Below are positions 1 to 8,400 of a DNA stretch of 61,740 bases, in pieces (the first letter of the stretch is position 1; every line of letters starts with the position of its first letter). The notes under the pieces are model-generated. The model was not told the origin of the DNA and searched no databases. It worked only from the letters and a program-made list of their open reading frames with translations. A program made the translations under genes and the position numbers. Source of the stretch: Planctomycetaceae bacterium (GTDB lineage Bacteria > Planctomycetota > Planctomycetia > Planctomycetales > Planctomycetaceae); contig JADZEF010000121.1 of the NCBI GenBank assembly GCA_020850695.1, forward strand, positions 1 to 61,740. The letters are read 5' to 3'.

Positions 1-352
1 CCCATGGGCAACGCCGCAGGAGTGAGAGACGTTCCGCGACGACTTCGGCCGCGTCCGGAAAGGGCAGGGCGACTCAGTTTTTCAATCTGCATCTGCATAG
101 GGTGGCCGGGTCTGACCGAAGGGAAGGCCCGGCGCGTTGGACGCCGATTTCCGGGCCTTCCTTTCGGTCAGACCCGGCCACCCTCTTGCCTATATTGAAC
201 AACTAAACTGCCGCGTCCGGGAAGGGGCGTGAGCAGGGCATTCGCCTTGTGGAACGTTATGATGCTCGGACCACAGCGAAGGAACAGATTGAGTCCCTTC
301 GACTTTGATGCGATTCCGTCACCAACGCTTCCCGCGCTGAGCGAGTCTTCCC
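1..352. other. Intergenic region at window edge
   Basis: No convincing gene is seen before the DUF6807 gene. One plus-strand frame ends in a stop at base 25 and could be the last codons of a gene lying to the left, but too little is left to judge. The only clear structure is the long inverted repeat listed separately. The open frames here do not look like protein and cross that repeat. Confidence 0.5.
99..184. repeat. Long inverted repeat, 32-base arms
   Basis: Two arms of 32 bases (99-130 and 153-184) are complementary with a single mismatch and enclose a 22-base loop. The outer ends read AGGGTGGCCGGGTCTGACCG and its complement. It has no T-run on either side, so it is more like a dispersed palindromic element than a plain terminator. 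No second copy was noticed in this window. Confidence 0.85.
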
Positions 353-1345
353 ATGCTCTCCCCCCTGCGTTCGACGATTCTCCTGGCGTCACTCGTCCCC
401 TTCGGTTGGCTCGGTTCGCCAGCCGCCGCCGAGGATTCGTTCCGTTGGGTCGATGACGAGAAGGCCGGCACCTGCGATCTGCTCCTCGGCGACCAGCCGG
501 TGCTTCGCTACATGTACGCTTCGGACAACTCCACTCCCGAGCGGGCGGCCGAGACCTATAAGGTCTACCACCATGTTTTCGGCCCCGGCACGAAGACGAT
601 CATCACCAAGGGCCCCGGCGGCCTCTACACGCACCACCGCGGTCTATACGTCGGCTGGAACAAGACCTCCGGAGCCGATGGTGAGTGGGACTTCTGGCAC
701 TGCACCAAGGGAGCCCGCCTCAAGCACATCAAGTTCCTCAAACGGACCGCCGATGCGAACAGCGGCTCGATGACGGCCGAGATCCACTGGATCGACGCCA
801 GCGACAAGCCGGTCATCGCCGAGACCCGCACCGTCACCGCCCGTCTGCTTCCCGACACGAAGGCGGGGACCGCCTGGCAGATCGACTGGCAGACGCAGCT
901 CGTCAGCCAGAGGGGCGAACTGAAGCTCGAAGGAGACCGCCAGCATGCGGGTTTCCAGTTCCGCGCCGCCCAGGAAGTCGCCGACAAGAACTCGGCTCGC
1001 TACATCCGCCCCGAGGGCGCTCCGCAAGGGGCCGACGCGGTGCAGGTTGGCGACGCCGGCGACCCGCCCCCGCACAGCAACATCGCTTGGGTCGCCATGA
1101 GCTACGAAGTCGACGGCCACCGCTACACGACCGAGTACTTCGAAGACCCGTCGCTCCCCAAGCCGTCGCTCTTCTCGGAACGCCCGTACGGCCGCTTCGG
1201 CGCGTTCTTCAAAACGAAGCTGACTCCGGACAAGCCATTGACGATGCGGTACCAGGTCAACATCCTGGCGGGAGCCCCACCGGCACGCGACGCCGTCCAG
1301 AAGCGGTTCGACACGTTCGTCAAAGGCTTGAAGTCGGGCGACTGA
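353..1345 (+). CDS. Secreted DUF6807 (PmoA-family) protein
   Basis: This 330-residue protein has an N-terminal signal sequence (hydrophobic stretch to about residue 25, ending Ala-Ala-Ala-Glu-Asp) followed by a single domain. It resembles the DUF6807 family, often labelled PmoA family in planctomycetes because of an old annotation; it is not methane monooxygenase. Visible family traits are the YMYASDNSTPERAA strand, the HHRGLYVGWNK motif around residue 92, a WHCTKG turn, and the C-terminal RYGRFGAFF-like segment (here YGRFGAFFK). The biochemical role is not established; members often sit near carbohydrate or haem-type secreted enzymes, so an exported role in sugar metabolism is a guess. The ATG at the stated start is the first with a signal peptide. 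Its neighbour is convergent and ends 8 bases away. Confidence 0.85.
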   Translation: MLSPLRSTILLASLVPFGWLGSPAAAEDSFRWVDDEKAGTCDLLLGDQPVLRYMYASDNSTPERAAETYKVYHHVFGPGTKTIITKGPGGLYTHHRGLYVGWNKTSGADGEWDFWHCTKGARLKHIKFLKRTADANSGSMTAEIHWIDASDKPVIAETRTVTARLLPDTKAGTAWQIDWQTQLVSQRGELKLEGDRQHAGFQFRAAQEVADKNSARYIRPEGAPQGADAVQVGDAGDPPPHSNIAWVAMSYEVDGHRYTTEYFEDPSLPKPSLFSERPYGRFGAFFKTKLTPDKPLTMRYQVNILAGAPPARDAVQKRFDTFVKGLKSGD

Positions 1346-1353
1346 CTCTCAGC

Positions 1354-3699
1354 TCAGATTCGCGCCGGATTCGCCGGGCGGCGCTGCCTGACGAAACCGG
1401 CAGCAATCGTCAGCAGGAGGATCGCCAGCAGAATCCCGCCGCCGAGCGGACTCCAACTCAGCGCCCCCCTGGCCGCCAGGACGCCGATCGCGAGGACCAG
1501 CACTCCTGCCCCAATCGCAAAGTTCCACGCCAGCAGCGGCTCGATGAAGAGCAGCCCTAGGCAGATCAGCAGCAGACTGCGGGTGATGCCGCCGCGCTGA
1601 GAGGGGGAGCCGACCGCTCCGTCCGCGCCGGTGTCTTCCCAATCGGTGCGGTGCTCGAAGTCGACTCCCGCCAGCAGGTCTTCCCGTAATTCGCCCGGAC
1701 TCATCCGGGCCGGGTCGCTCTCGCGAGGATCGACATTCACCGCATACGTCTCCGCGAGAGTGAGCGGAGCGGATGTCGTCATGTCATACAACCCCGCGCG
1801 GTCGGTCGCATCGAACGTGATCGTCGTGAGGTTCTTTTCCTCGGTCAGCGTCGCCAACCGACTGCGCCCTTCGGGCCCTTTGACGGTGACGGTCAGTCCG
1901 GTCGGAGCCTGAGGGATCAACCGCGTGATCGACTCGCCCACCAGCCGCCGGCGCTCGGCCCAGCGTCCGGCAATCGCATGCTGCACGGTTTCATGAATGA
2001 TCGGCGGAAAACTCCGCTGAATCGCCCACGTGCTCCAGGTGACGTCGGGGGAGGTCGTAAACAGCACCACGCGGCCGCGACCGATCGGCCGCTCAATGAT
2101 CGCCGGGTCGCCCGTCGCGTACGAAAGCGCCGTCCGAACCGTTCCGTCTCTCGGCACAACGACCTTCACGTACTGAAAGGTGAGCGTCGAATCGAGCCCC
2201 GTGCCGGGGTTTCCTTCGAAGGGACGCAGGATCGGGTGCGACAGGTCGCTCATGTCGAAGTCGAAGGTGGCGTCGGACGAGCGGACATCGTTCGCGAGCC
2301 CCGCCAGCTTGCCGGGGAGCAGGTCCACCCCCTCGGGGCCGAGTTGCTGATTGTAATTGTCGAGCTGCGATTGCGCCGCGGGGAAGATCACAAGCCCGCC
2401 CCCGCTGGCCACGAAGGTCCGCAGCACATTTGCCTCGCGATCGGTGATCAGCCGCATGTCGCACAGGAACACCGCGTCGTACTTCGCGAGGTCCGTGGCC
2501 GAAAGCTCCCCCTCATTGATCGCCCTCGCCTCGATCGAACCCTGCCACTTCTGGCGATCGGTCGACGGCGAGAGCGCCTTCTCGAGATACCACGTCGCCC
2601 TCTCGGACGGCTTTCCGGCGGGACGCCCGTTAATCAGCAGCACTTTCGCTTCGTCACGCACCGGAACCGACAGCCATCGCCGGTTGTCGATCGGAAGGCG
2701 ATCGGTCGCCAGCCGCACCTCGATGTCATGCTCGCCCGGCGACTGAAACGTGTACTCGAAATCGGCCCGCACCGGCCCGCCCGCCGGCAGATCGACCTTG
2801 CGCGTCTCCGCCACGCGCTCGTCGACATACAGCTCGACCAGTTGCCCGGGCTGGGCAGCCGGCCCAAAGTTCCGCAGCGTCGCCTGCAGCGTCATCGGCT
2901 TGCCGACCGCCACGAACGGCTCCGCGATGCTCAGTTCGACCACCGCCTGGTTCACATCGGGCTCGTCACCCACGTCGAGCAGCACAATCCCGGCCGACTC
3001 GCTCAGCCGCTTCAGTTCCCCCCGCAATGCCCCTCGTCCCCCTGCCTCTCCCCACGTCGCCGACTGGAAATCGCTGACGAAGATGATTTCCTTCCGCGGG
3101 ACTTCCGGCGCCCGCTTCAGCACGTCGCCCAGTTCCTTCAGTGTCGACAGCAGCTCTCCAGGCTCGTCGGTCAGCACGAGTTGTTCCAGCTCCGAGAGGA
3201 CCGGCTGCCGTTGAAAGGCCGGCTGCCCGACGATCGTCCGCGGATGCGACTGACAGATCCGCAGCACATTCAGGGCGTCCCCCTGGCGCGACTGCTCGAC
3301 GATCTGCCGCGCCAGCGCCTTCGCACGTTCAAACCTCGTCCCATCGCTCCCGGTCGTGCCCATGCTGAACGAGACATCGAGCACGATGATGCGGTGCGTG
3401 GGGAGCGCCGCCTGATAATACTTGCCGAACGATTCCGCGAACGGCTGCGCGAGTGCGAGGGCGAGCAGCGAGAGGATGAGGACCCGGACGGCCAGGAGCA
3501 GGAGTTGCTCGAGGCGGATGCGGCGCTGGTTGCGCTGAATGGCCGCCAGCAGGAACCGCATGGCGGCCCAGGTCGTCTCGCGATGCCGCCGCTTGTGCAG
3601 CAGGTGCAGCACAATGGGAATCGCCCCCAGCAACGCTCCCCAGGCGAGCAGAGGGCTGGCGAACCCGAAGGCGAGCAGCGGTGGAAGATTCGCGAGCAA
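1354..3699 (-). CDS. BatA-like VWA-domain membrane protein
   Basis: A 781-residue protein of the aerotolerance (Bat) type. With a TTG start it opens with two membrane spans (about residues 3-28, PLLAWGALLGAIPIVLHLL, and 46-70), the typical BatA N-terminal arrangement, then a von Willebrand factor A domain with the MIDAS motif LDVSFSMG, a CARDB-like beta domain (about 260-340), a glutamine-amidotransferase-like Rossmann region (about 370-560), and three hydrophobic C-terminal segments. The open frame continues 55 codons upstream, but that part runs through a dispersed palindromic repeat (family A) and is not protein-like. The TTG was chosen because AGGA lies about 8 bases before it and the protein then begins exactly with the family's MLANLPPLLAFGF-type membrane segment. 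Such genes usually sit beside MoxR ATPase genes; none is seen here. Confidence 0.88.
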   Translation of the reverse strand: MLANLPPLLAFGFASPLLAWGALLGAIPIVLHLLHKRRHRETTWAAMRFLLAAIQRNQRRIRLEQLLLLAVRVLILSLLALALAQPFAESFGKYYQAALPTHRIIVLDVSFSMGTTGSDGTRFERAKALARQIVEQSRQGDALNVLRICQSHPRTIVGQPAFQRQPVLSELEQLVLTDEPGELLSTLKELGDVLKRAPEVPRKEIIFVSDFQSATWGEAGGRGALRGELKRLSESAGIVLLDVGDEPDVNQAVVELSIAEPFVAVGKPMTLQATLRNFGPAAQPGQLVELYVDERVAETRKVDLPAGGPVRADFEYTFQSPGEHDIEVRLATDRLPIDNRRWLSVPVRDEAKVLLINGRPAGKPSERATWYLEKALSPSTDRQKWQGSIEARAINEGELSATDLAKYDAVFLCDMRLITDREANVLRTFVASGGGLVIFPAAQSQLDNYNQQLGPEGVDLLPGKLAGLANDVRSSDATFDFDMSDLSHPILRPFEGNPGTGLDSTLTFQYVKVVVPRDGTVRTALSYATGDPAIIERPIGRGRVVLFTTSPDVTWSTWAIQRSFPPIIHETVQHAIAGRWAERRRLVGESITRLIPQAPTGLTVTVKGPEGRSRLATLTEEKNLTTITFDATDRAGLYDMTTSAPLTLAETYAVNVDPRESDPARMSPGELREDLLAGVDFEHRTDWEDTGADGAVGSPSQRGGITRSLLLICLGLLFIEPLLAWNFAIGAGVLVLAIGVLAARGALSWSPLGGGILLAILLLTIAAGFVRQRRPANPARI

Positions 3700-3806
3700 C
3701 GAGCCGTCCTGAAGAACGTCACAACGGGGGCGGAGCTCACCGCGAGGCGGCGGCTCGTCGCTGCATTGTAACGGAACGCGGCTCCCGGTTCGTAGTGCGG
3801 CCTTCA

Positions 3807-3963
3807 GAGTGGCACGACATTCCATGTCGTGAATTCGCGCGGAGTGGTCCGAGAAGCAATCCAAGGCGAGTCGGTCCAGGCGTTCGTTCGTCGCCAGGTC
3901 GACGCGCCTGGCTCGTTCTCCTAGAGGCCATGCGAATTCACGAGACGGAGTCTCGTGCCACTA
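3807..3963. repeat. Repeat family A, copy 1
   Basis: About 155 bp. The left end holds the palindrome ACGACATTCCATGTCGT, the right end CACGAGACGGAGTCTCGTG, and the outermost bases (GAGTGGCACGA and TCGTGCCACTA) are nearly complementary. The middle differs from other copies. It separates the BatA-like gene from the tRNA array and falsely lengthens that gene's open frame. Confidence 0.9.
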
Positions 3964-3990
3964 TTTGTTGTCTGACTCTTCCTTACCCAG

Positions 3991-4061
3991 TACCCCGCCG
4001 AGGAATCGAACCTCGTCTTGCGGTTTCGTAGACCGCCGTGCGTCCTTCACACTCGCAGAGT
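3991..4061 (-). tRNA. tRNA-Arg(ACG)
   Basis: Cloverleaf of 71 nt: acceptor ACTCTGC/GCGGGGT with two G-T pairs, D stem GTGT/GCAC with a short loop, anticodon stem GCGGT/ACCGC with loop CTACGAA (anticodon ACG), T stem CGAGG/CCTCG with loop TTCGATT, discriminator A. CCA is not encoded. Last gene of the tRNA array in the direction of transcription. Confidence 0.9.
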
Positions 4062-4068
4062 CTGCCAG

Positions 4069-4140
4069 TATCCCGACCTGGAATCGAACCAGGACCTGGA
4101 CCTTCGGAGGGTCCAATGCGATCCGCTACACCATCGGGAT
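4069..4140 (-). tRNA. tRNA-Arg(CCG)
   Basis: Cloverleaf of 72 nt with a perfect acceptor ATCCCGA/TCGGGAT, anticodon stem GGACC/GGTCC with loop CTCCGAA (anticodon CCG), T stem CCTGG/CCAGG with loop TTCGATT and discriminator A. CCA is not encoded. Only seven bases separate it from the Arg(ACG) gene, so the two are surely processed from one transcript. Confidence 0.93.
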
Positions 4141-4195
4141 AAATCAGTTCCTTATCTCTTCATCGTTCGGGTCGTCATTTCCCATGCGAGGAGAG

Positions 4196-4283
4196 CGGAA
4201 GTAGCGGGAGTTGAACCCGCAAGGCACTCGTCATGCTCGACCGGCTTCCAACCGGTTCCCGTCGCCCGTCGGGTGGTCCTTCC
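4196..4283 (-). tRNA. tRNA-Ser(GGA), somewhat irregular
   Basis: An 88-nt class II tRNA: anticodon stem ACCGG/CCGGT with loop TTGGAAG (anticodon GGA), a long variable arm with stem GCA/TGC, T stem GCGGG/CCCGC with loop TTCAACT, discriminator G as expected for serine. The acceptor GGAAGGA/TACTTCC carries one G-A mismatch and the bases joining acceptor and D stem lack the usual U8, so it is less regular than the other serine genes. CCA not encoded. Confidence 0.75.
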
Positions 4284-4285
4284 TC

Positions 4286-4475
4286 GTGGTCGTCTTTCGC
4301 TCCGCGAAAGAACGCGATGGAACTTCGAAATTCAAAGGTCTAGGGAAATGTCAAAATGCCAAACTCAAAAAAGACCGCGTCCCATGCTTTGAGCATTTTG
4401 AGATTTCGACTTTCCTTAGACATTTGGTTTTGGAGCTTCGGATTTCTGTTCATCCTCGGAGCGAAAGACGACAAT
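4286..4475. repeat. Nested inverted repeats inside tRNA array
   Basis: The 197-base gap between the two serine tRNA genes is filled by an outer inverted pair containing TCTTTCGCTCCGCGAAAG (about 4292-4310) and GGAGCGAAAGACGAC (about 4458-4472), with an inner A/T-rich inverted stretch (AAATTCAAAGGTCTAGGGAAA to the left, TTTCCTTAGACATTTGG to the right). The A/T-rich part resembles the repeat at about 51925-52095. It interrupts an otherwise compact tRNA operon. Confidence 0.7.
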
Positions 4476-4480
4476 CAAGG

Positions 4481-4568
4481 CGGAAGGCAAGGGATTCGAA
4501 CCCTCATCTCCCTATCGGGAGACACGCTTTAGCAAAGCGGTCCGGCAACCCGTATCCGGCTACCTTCC
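4481..4568 (-). tRNA. tRNA-Ser(GCT)
   Basis: An 88-nt class II tRNA with acceptor GGAAGGT/GCCTTCC, anticodon loop TTGCTAA (anticodon GCT), a long variable hairpin TCTCCC/GGGAGA, T loop TTCGAAT and discriminator G. All serine identity features are present. CCA not encoded. Confidence 0.95.
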
Positions 4569-4644
4569 ATCACTCGTCGCCGCCTCAACGCTCGCATGCG
4601 GCCGCGATACCCCGAGGCAACGAATCTCTCCTTTCCATCAGCAG

Positions 4645-4718
4645 TCGCTCAGGTGGGATTCGAACCCACAGCATCCCTGGATCTGAGCCAGGGTGGTCTC
4701 CCGGTTGCCTACCGAGCC
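4645..4718 (-). tRNA. tRNA-like gene, anticodon CAG, short variable loop
   Basis: A 74-nt tRNA-like sequence: anticodon stem CCTGG/CCAGG (six pairs if extended) with loop CTCAGAT gives anticodon CAG (leucine CUG), T arm GTGGG/CCCAC with loop TTCGAAT is perfect, and the acceptor pairs at six of seven positions with a terminal G-G mismatch. Two things are odd: bacterial leucine tRNAs normally have a long variable arm and this one has only six bases, and the D arm forms at most two pairs. It may be a non-canonical or decaying tRNA. Confidence 0.6.
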
Positions 4719-4730
4719 ATGTTCAATCAG

Positions 4731-4816
4731 CGGAAGCCGTGGGACTCGAACCCACAAGCGGGCCATGCCCGCCCCCTGTTTTCAAGACAGGTCCCTCATC
4801 CCGCCGGATGACTTCC
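4731..4816 (-). tRNA. tRNA-Ser(TGA)
   Basis: An 86-nt class II tRNA with acceptor GGAAGTC/GGCTTCC, anticodon stem CCTGT/ACAGG with loop CTTGAAA (anticodon TGA), a strong variable hairpin GCGGGC/GCCCGC, T stem GTGGG/CCCAC with loop TTCGAGT and discriminator G. The D stem is short. CCA not encoded. Confidence 0.94.
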
Positions 4817-4844
4817 AGTGTTCAATTGAGGCACTGCCAACCAA

Positions 4845-4915
4845 TCGCCGGGGGTGGAGTTGAACCACCGCTTTCGCTGTATCAGAACGATGTGCTTCCG
4901 TTACACCACCGGGCG
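4845..4915 (-). tRNA. tRNA-Ile(GAT), irregular
   Basis: A 71-nt tRNA: acceptor CGCCCGG/CCCGGCG with one C-C mismatch, D arm GTGT/GCAC like the Arg(ACG) gene, anticodon stem TCGTT/AGCGA (one T-G pair) with loop CTGATAC (anticodon GAT), T stem GGTGG/CCACC with loop TTCAACT, discriminator A. Base 38 of the anticodon loop is C, which is unusual. The standard tRNA-Ile(GAT) is normally in the rRNA operon, so this may be a divergent extra copy. Confidence 0.75.
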
Positions 4916-4989
4916 GAGAGTGCATTGACGTTGTCGCGCGTGGATCCCCGCACCTCCCGACAAGCGGGCATGTGCGCGGTCCGCCGCAA

Positions 4990-5062
4990 TGACCCGTGAG
5001 GGATTCGAACCCTACCTGGCCAGCTTGAAAGACTGGCGACCTCACCAGAAGTCGAACGGGCC
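4990..5062 (-). tRNA. tRNA-Glu(TTC)
   Basis: A 73-nt tRNA with acceptor GGCCCGT/ACGGGTC, D stem GACT/GGTC, anticodon stem CCAGT/GCTGG with loop CTTTCAA (anticodon TTC), T loop TTCGAAT and discriminator A. One T-stem pair is mismatched. It is the first gene of the array in the direction of transcription. CCA not encoded. Confidence 0.9.
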
Positions 5063-5102
5063 GTGAGACGGGGCGAGCCGATCGACCGGGCTGCAGCCAA
5101 CG

Positions 5103-5136
5103 AAAAAGCCCGGTGTCCTCTGCGTGACACCGGGCT
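5103..5136 (-). terminator. Rho-independent terminator upstream of tRNA array
   Basis: On the minus strand an 11-bp perfect stem AGCCCGGTGTC/GACACCGGGCT with an 8-base loop is followed by five T. It would end a minus-strand transcript arriving from the right, insulating the tRNA array from it. The nearest minus-strand gene ends about 320 bases away. Confidence 0.88.
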
Positions 5137-5164
5137 TGGGGAGCACCGTTGGCCAGTGGCCGTG

Positions 5165-5284
5165 TCACGTGCGCAGGAGCTGCCGCGATTCCGCGGTGCG
5201 GCGACTGATCCGTTCGGAAATCGCCCAGCGCGCAATGCGTTCGTCTCGTCGTTCGGAGATCCGGAGGCGGAGTGAGCGGGTCAT
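5165..5284 (-). CDS. Possible 39-residue Arg-rich small protein
   Basis: An ATG-started frame of 39 codons rich in Arg (begins MTRSLRLRISERRDER) ends 29 bases before the strong terminator stem and uses G or C at most third positions. It could be a real small basic protein or only a frame within a non-coding transcript. Nothing resembling a strong ribosome binding site precedes it. It lies in a 320-base gap that otherwise shows no gene. Confidence 0.3.
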   Translation of the reverse strand: MTRSLRLRISERRDERIARWAISERISRRTAESRQLLRT

Positions 5285-5424
5285 GGGAAGCGTCTCGATT
5301 GGCCGGCATTGAGTGCATCTCGCGAAGGCGAGTGCGCGACCGGCATCAGCTAGAGACGCAACGCAGCGGGAAGGTTCGCGGATCTTTGAATGTTTCGAAA
5401 AAGAGGGGAGTTGACAAGCAGAGC

Positions 5425-5459
5425 CATGGTCGGCTTTCGCTCCGCGAATGCCGACCATC
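5425..5459. repeat. Hairpin at dehydrogenase gene end
   Basis: Perfect arms ATGGTCGGC/GCCGACCAT flank a loop containing TTTCGCTCCGCGAA, the same core seen twice within the tRNA array (about 4292 and 4458). It overlaps the stop codon of the dehydrogenase gene and has no T-run, so it may be an mRNA-stabilising or dispersed palindromic element. Confidence 0.7.
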
Positions 5460-8400
5460 ATTTCGCCCGCGACTCCATGAGGAATGCGACCAGATCGGCA
5501 ATCTCCTGCGGCTTCAGATCCCGCAGCAGCAGTTCGGGCATCAGCGAGCGGGCTTGAGGGACGATTGTCTCGATCTCGGGCGTGCGAAACCGGAGCGATT
5601 TGTTCTCGACCGTCTTCAGCACCACCTCCTCGGCGGTCTGCTTCTCCAGCAGGCCGGTCTGGACCTGGCCCGACGTCGTCTCGACCATCCAGGCGACGAA
5701 CTTCGGGGCGATCGTGCGGGACGGTTCGAGGATTCCTTCGAGGATCTTCGCCTTGCTGAGACGGCGTCCGATTCCGGTCAGGTCAGGTCCGATCTCGCCT
5801 CCCTTTCCTTCGACGCGGTGACAGTTACGGCACGAGACCCCCTTCGCTTCGAAGAACAGCGCCCGCCCGCGCCCGCCATCTCCCGCCAGGTGGAGAAGCT
5901 CCGACGGCTTCGCGACGGTCGCCAGCGAGAGAGAACGCTTCGTCTCGGGGAGAAAACGCTCGAACAAGCCGCGAATCGCCGGCTCGGGGTGGGCGAGCGC
6001 CGCCTCCACCGCCTGTGCTTTCACGTCCGGGCGGAGTCGTTCTCCGTCCAGCGCCCGCACCAGTTCGACCGCCCCGGCCGTCGTTGAGAGCAATTCGCCG
6101 GCCGCGTTCTTCACCGCGTCAGCCGTGGTTCCGTCGGCCGACAAGGCTTTCAGTGGAGTGCTTGGAGCGGCGCGTTCCCCAAGGCTTTCAATCCAGTCCC
6201 CCATCAGTCGCAGGCCGCGCTCGTCGACTTCGTGCGAGCCGAAATGCGGCATGCGGCCGCGGCCGAGTGTTGCCATGCGATAGTACAGAACCGAGTGCGA
6301 CGGCTTTCCGGGAGCGATGAGCTGGGCCGCATGAATGCCGAAGGTTCCCTGCGTCGGGCGGCCCGAGAGAAGATTGGTCTGTGCCAGAGGCAGCCCCGGA
6401 CGAAGATCGATGGCCGCCGTTCCTCCACCGCCGCGGCGATGGCAGTGCCCGCAGTTGAGCTGCAGGTAGCTCCGCGCCCGCTCCTCAAGCGATCCCTGCT
6501 GTCCGTAGGGATCGACCGTGGCCTCGGTCGTCGCCGGGGCAGATTCGAAGAGTCCGATGTGCGTCAGCGTCGCGAGCTGGTCAGCGACTACCTCACCATA
6601 TCGCTGGTCGCGATTTAACTGGGCGGGAGTGAACGCCTGAAGCGAACCCGCCCGCGTGGTGTGGCAGAGGATGCATTCGTTTCGGGCGACGGGTCGCCAC
6701 GTCCGCTGCCGGGCGTCCGCTCCTGCGCCACCCAGCGTGAATGTCCGCGTGGCACCCTCGGCCGGCACCAGTTCCGCATCGTCCTGCTGGTCGTTCCAGG
6801 CGTAGGCATAGGCGTGCCAGTCACGGCCGTCGTAGTGCAGGATCTGAGTCTCCATCCGTCGCTGGTCGTTCGGCCGTGCGGGATCGAGCGCCAGCGACAC
6901 GGTCTTCGCAAGAACTCCATCGATGGGAAACTTCCATGCTCCCTTGAGATAGCCGACCTGGACGTTTTCGCTGTCAAACACACCCAGCTTGCCTTCACCG
7001 GGCAGGGCCACGAACCGCTCCGATGTCGCGCCATCGGCCCACGCCTCGGCATTGATCGAGTAAGCAATCACGCCGTCTGCCGGCTGATGTTTTGCCGTCG
7101 ACGCGAACAACCCTGTCTCGCTCAGCCGCGTCGGGAACTTGCGATTGGTGTCGGCGGGCGGCGTCGGCTCCAGCGTGTAAATCGCCCCTGGATGATCGAC
7201 GATCAGAAGTTCGCCTTTGGCGTCGGCCCCAAACGCGACGATCTGGATCGGCGTCGTGCATAGCTCGCGCTGCTCGGTGACAGTCTTCCCATCGTGCCGC
7301 ACCGCCCACAGCTTGCCCGTGACGAAGTCCCCATACACATACGCCCCGACGAGGTCCCTCAATCGCTGCCCGTAGTAAACGCGGCCTCCGGTGATCGACC
7401 GCGCCTCGACGTGCGAGTGCTCGACCGTCGGCGGGTGAATGGGAGTCGGCCCCGGCGGCCGCTCGCCGAGGACCGGCTGCGATCCTTCCTTGACGCTCCA
7501 GCCGTAGTTCCCGCCGCGCTCGACGCGGTCGATCATCTCGAACATCTCCCAGCCGACGTCGCCGACCCACAGGTCGCCGCGGCGCTCGTCGATGCTCATC
7601 TTCCACGGATTACGGAATCCGTACGCCCAGATCTCGCCGCGGGCCCCCTCCCGCCCGACGAACGGATTGTCGGCCGGAATCCGGTAACCGCGGTCCACTT
7701 CGGGCTTGTCGACATCGATCCGCAGGATGCAGGCCAGCAGGTCGTCGAGGTTCTGCCCGGTCTTCCGCACGTCGGGCGGGAAAGGGCTGGAGGCGTCTCC
7801 CGTGCTGACGTAAAGCATTCCATCGAGACCGAACTGCAGGCAGGCTCCATTGTGCCCGCCGGAAAGCCACGTCAGCACGACCTTCTCGCTCTTCGGATCG
7901 ATCCGTGGCGGATCGAGGCTGGTCACGGTGAACCGCGAGACGTGCGTCCCGTCGGGAAGCCCGTCGGCGAGCACGTACGAGACGTAGCAGTAACGGTTCT
8001 CGGCGAACTTCGGATGAAACACAATCCCATACGCCATGCGGAATCCCGGCACGGCCGCCGCGAGGTCGACCATCACCTCGGTCCGCTCCGTCTCTTTCTG
8101 GTTGGGAAACGCGACGAGCTTCCCCGCCAGCTCCTCCGCGACGAGCCAGTCGGTCCCCGGCAGGGCGACGAGGTCGACAAGCGGTCCAAACTTGAGCTTC
8201 GGAAAGGCGGGCACTGCCCGATAGGGCGGTGGCGGCTCGGGCGTCCCCGTGAGGCGGGAGGTTGTCCAGGGAACTCGCTTCTCCAGGCCGTGCTGGCGAC
8301 GCTTCGCTGACGCAGCATCTGGAGCGGCCTCATCAGCAGCGACCGTCTGCGAGGAAAGGCTGACAAACAGCATGAATCCCAGGAAAGCAACGCATCCCGG

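Noticed and set aside
4..198. 64-codon plus-strand frame at the left end
   Set aside because: It crosses the long inverted repeat, is Arg/Pro-rich and has no homologue pattern.
1978..3771. 597-codon open frame on the plus strand
   Set aside because: Antisense to the BatA-like gene; Arg/Pro/His-rich translation typical of the shadow of a GC-rich gene, no domain.
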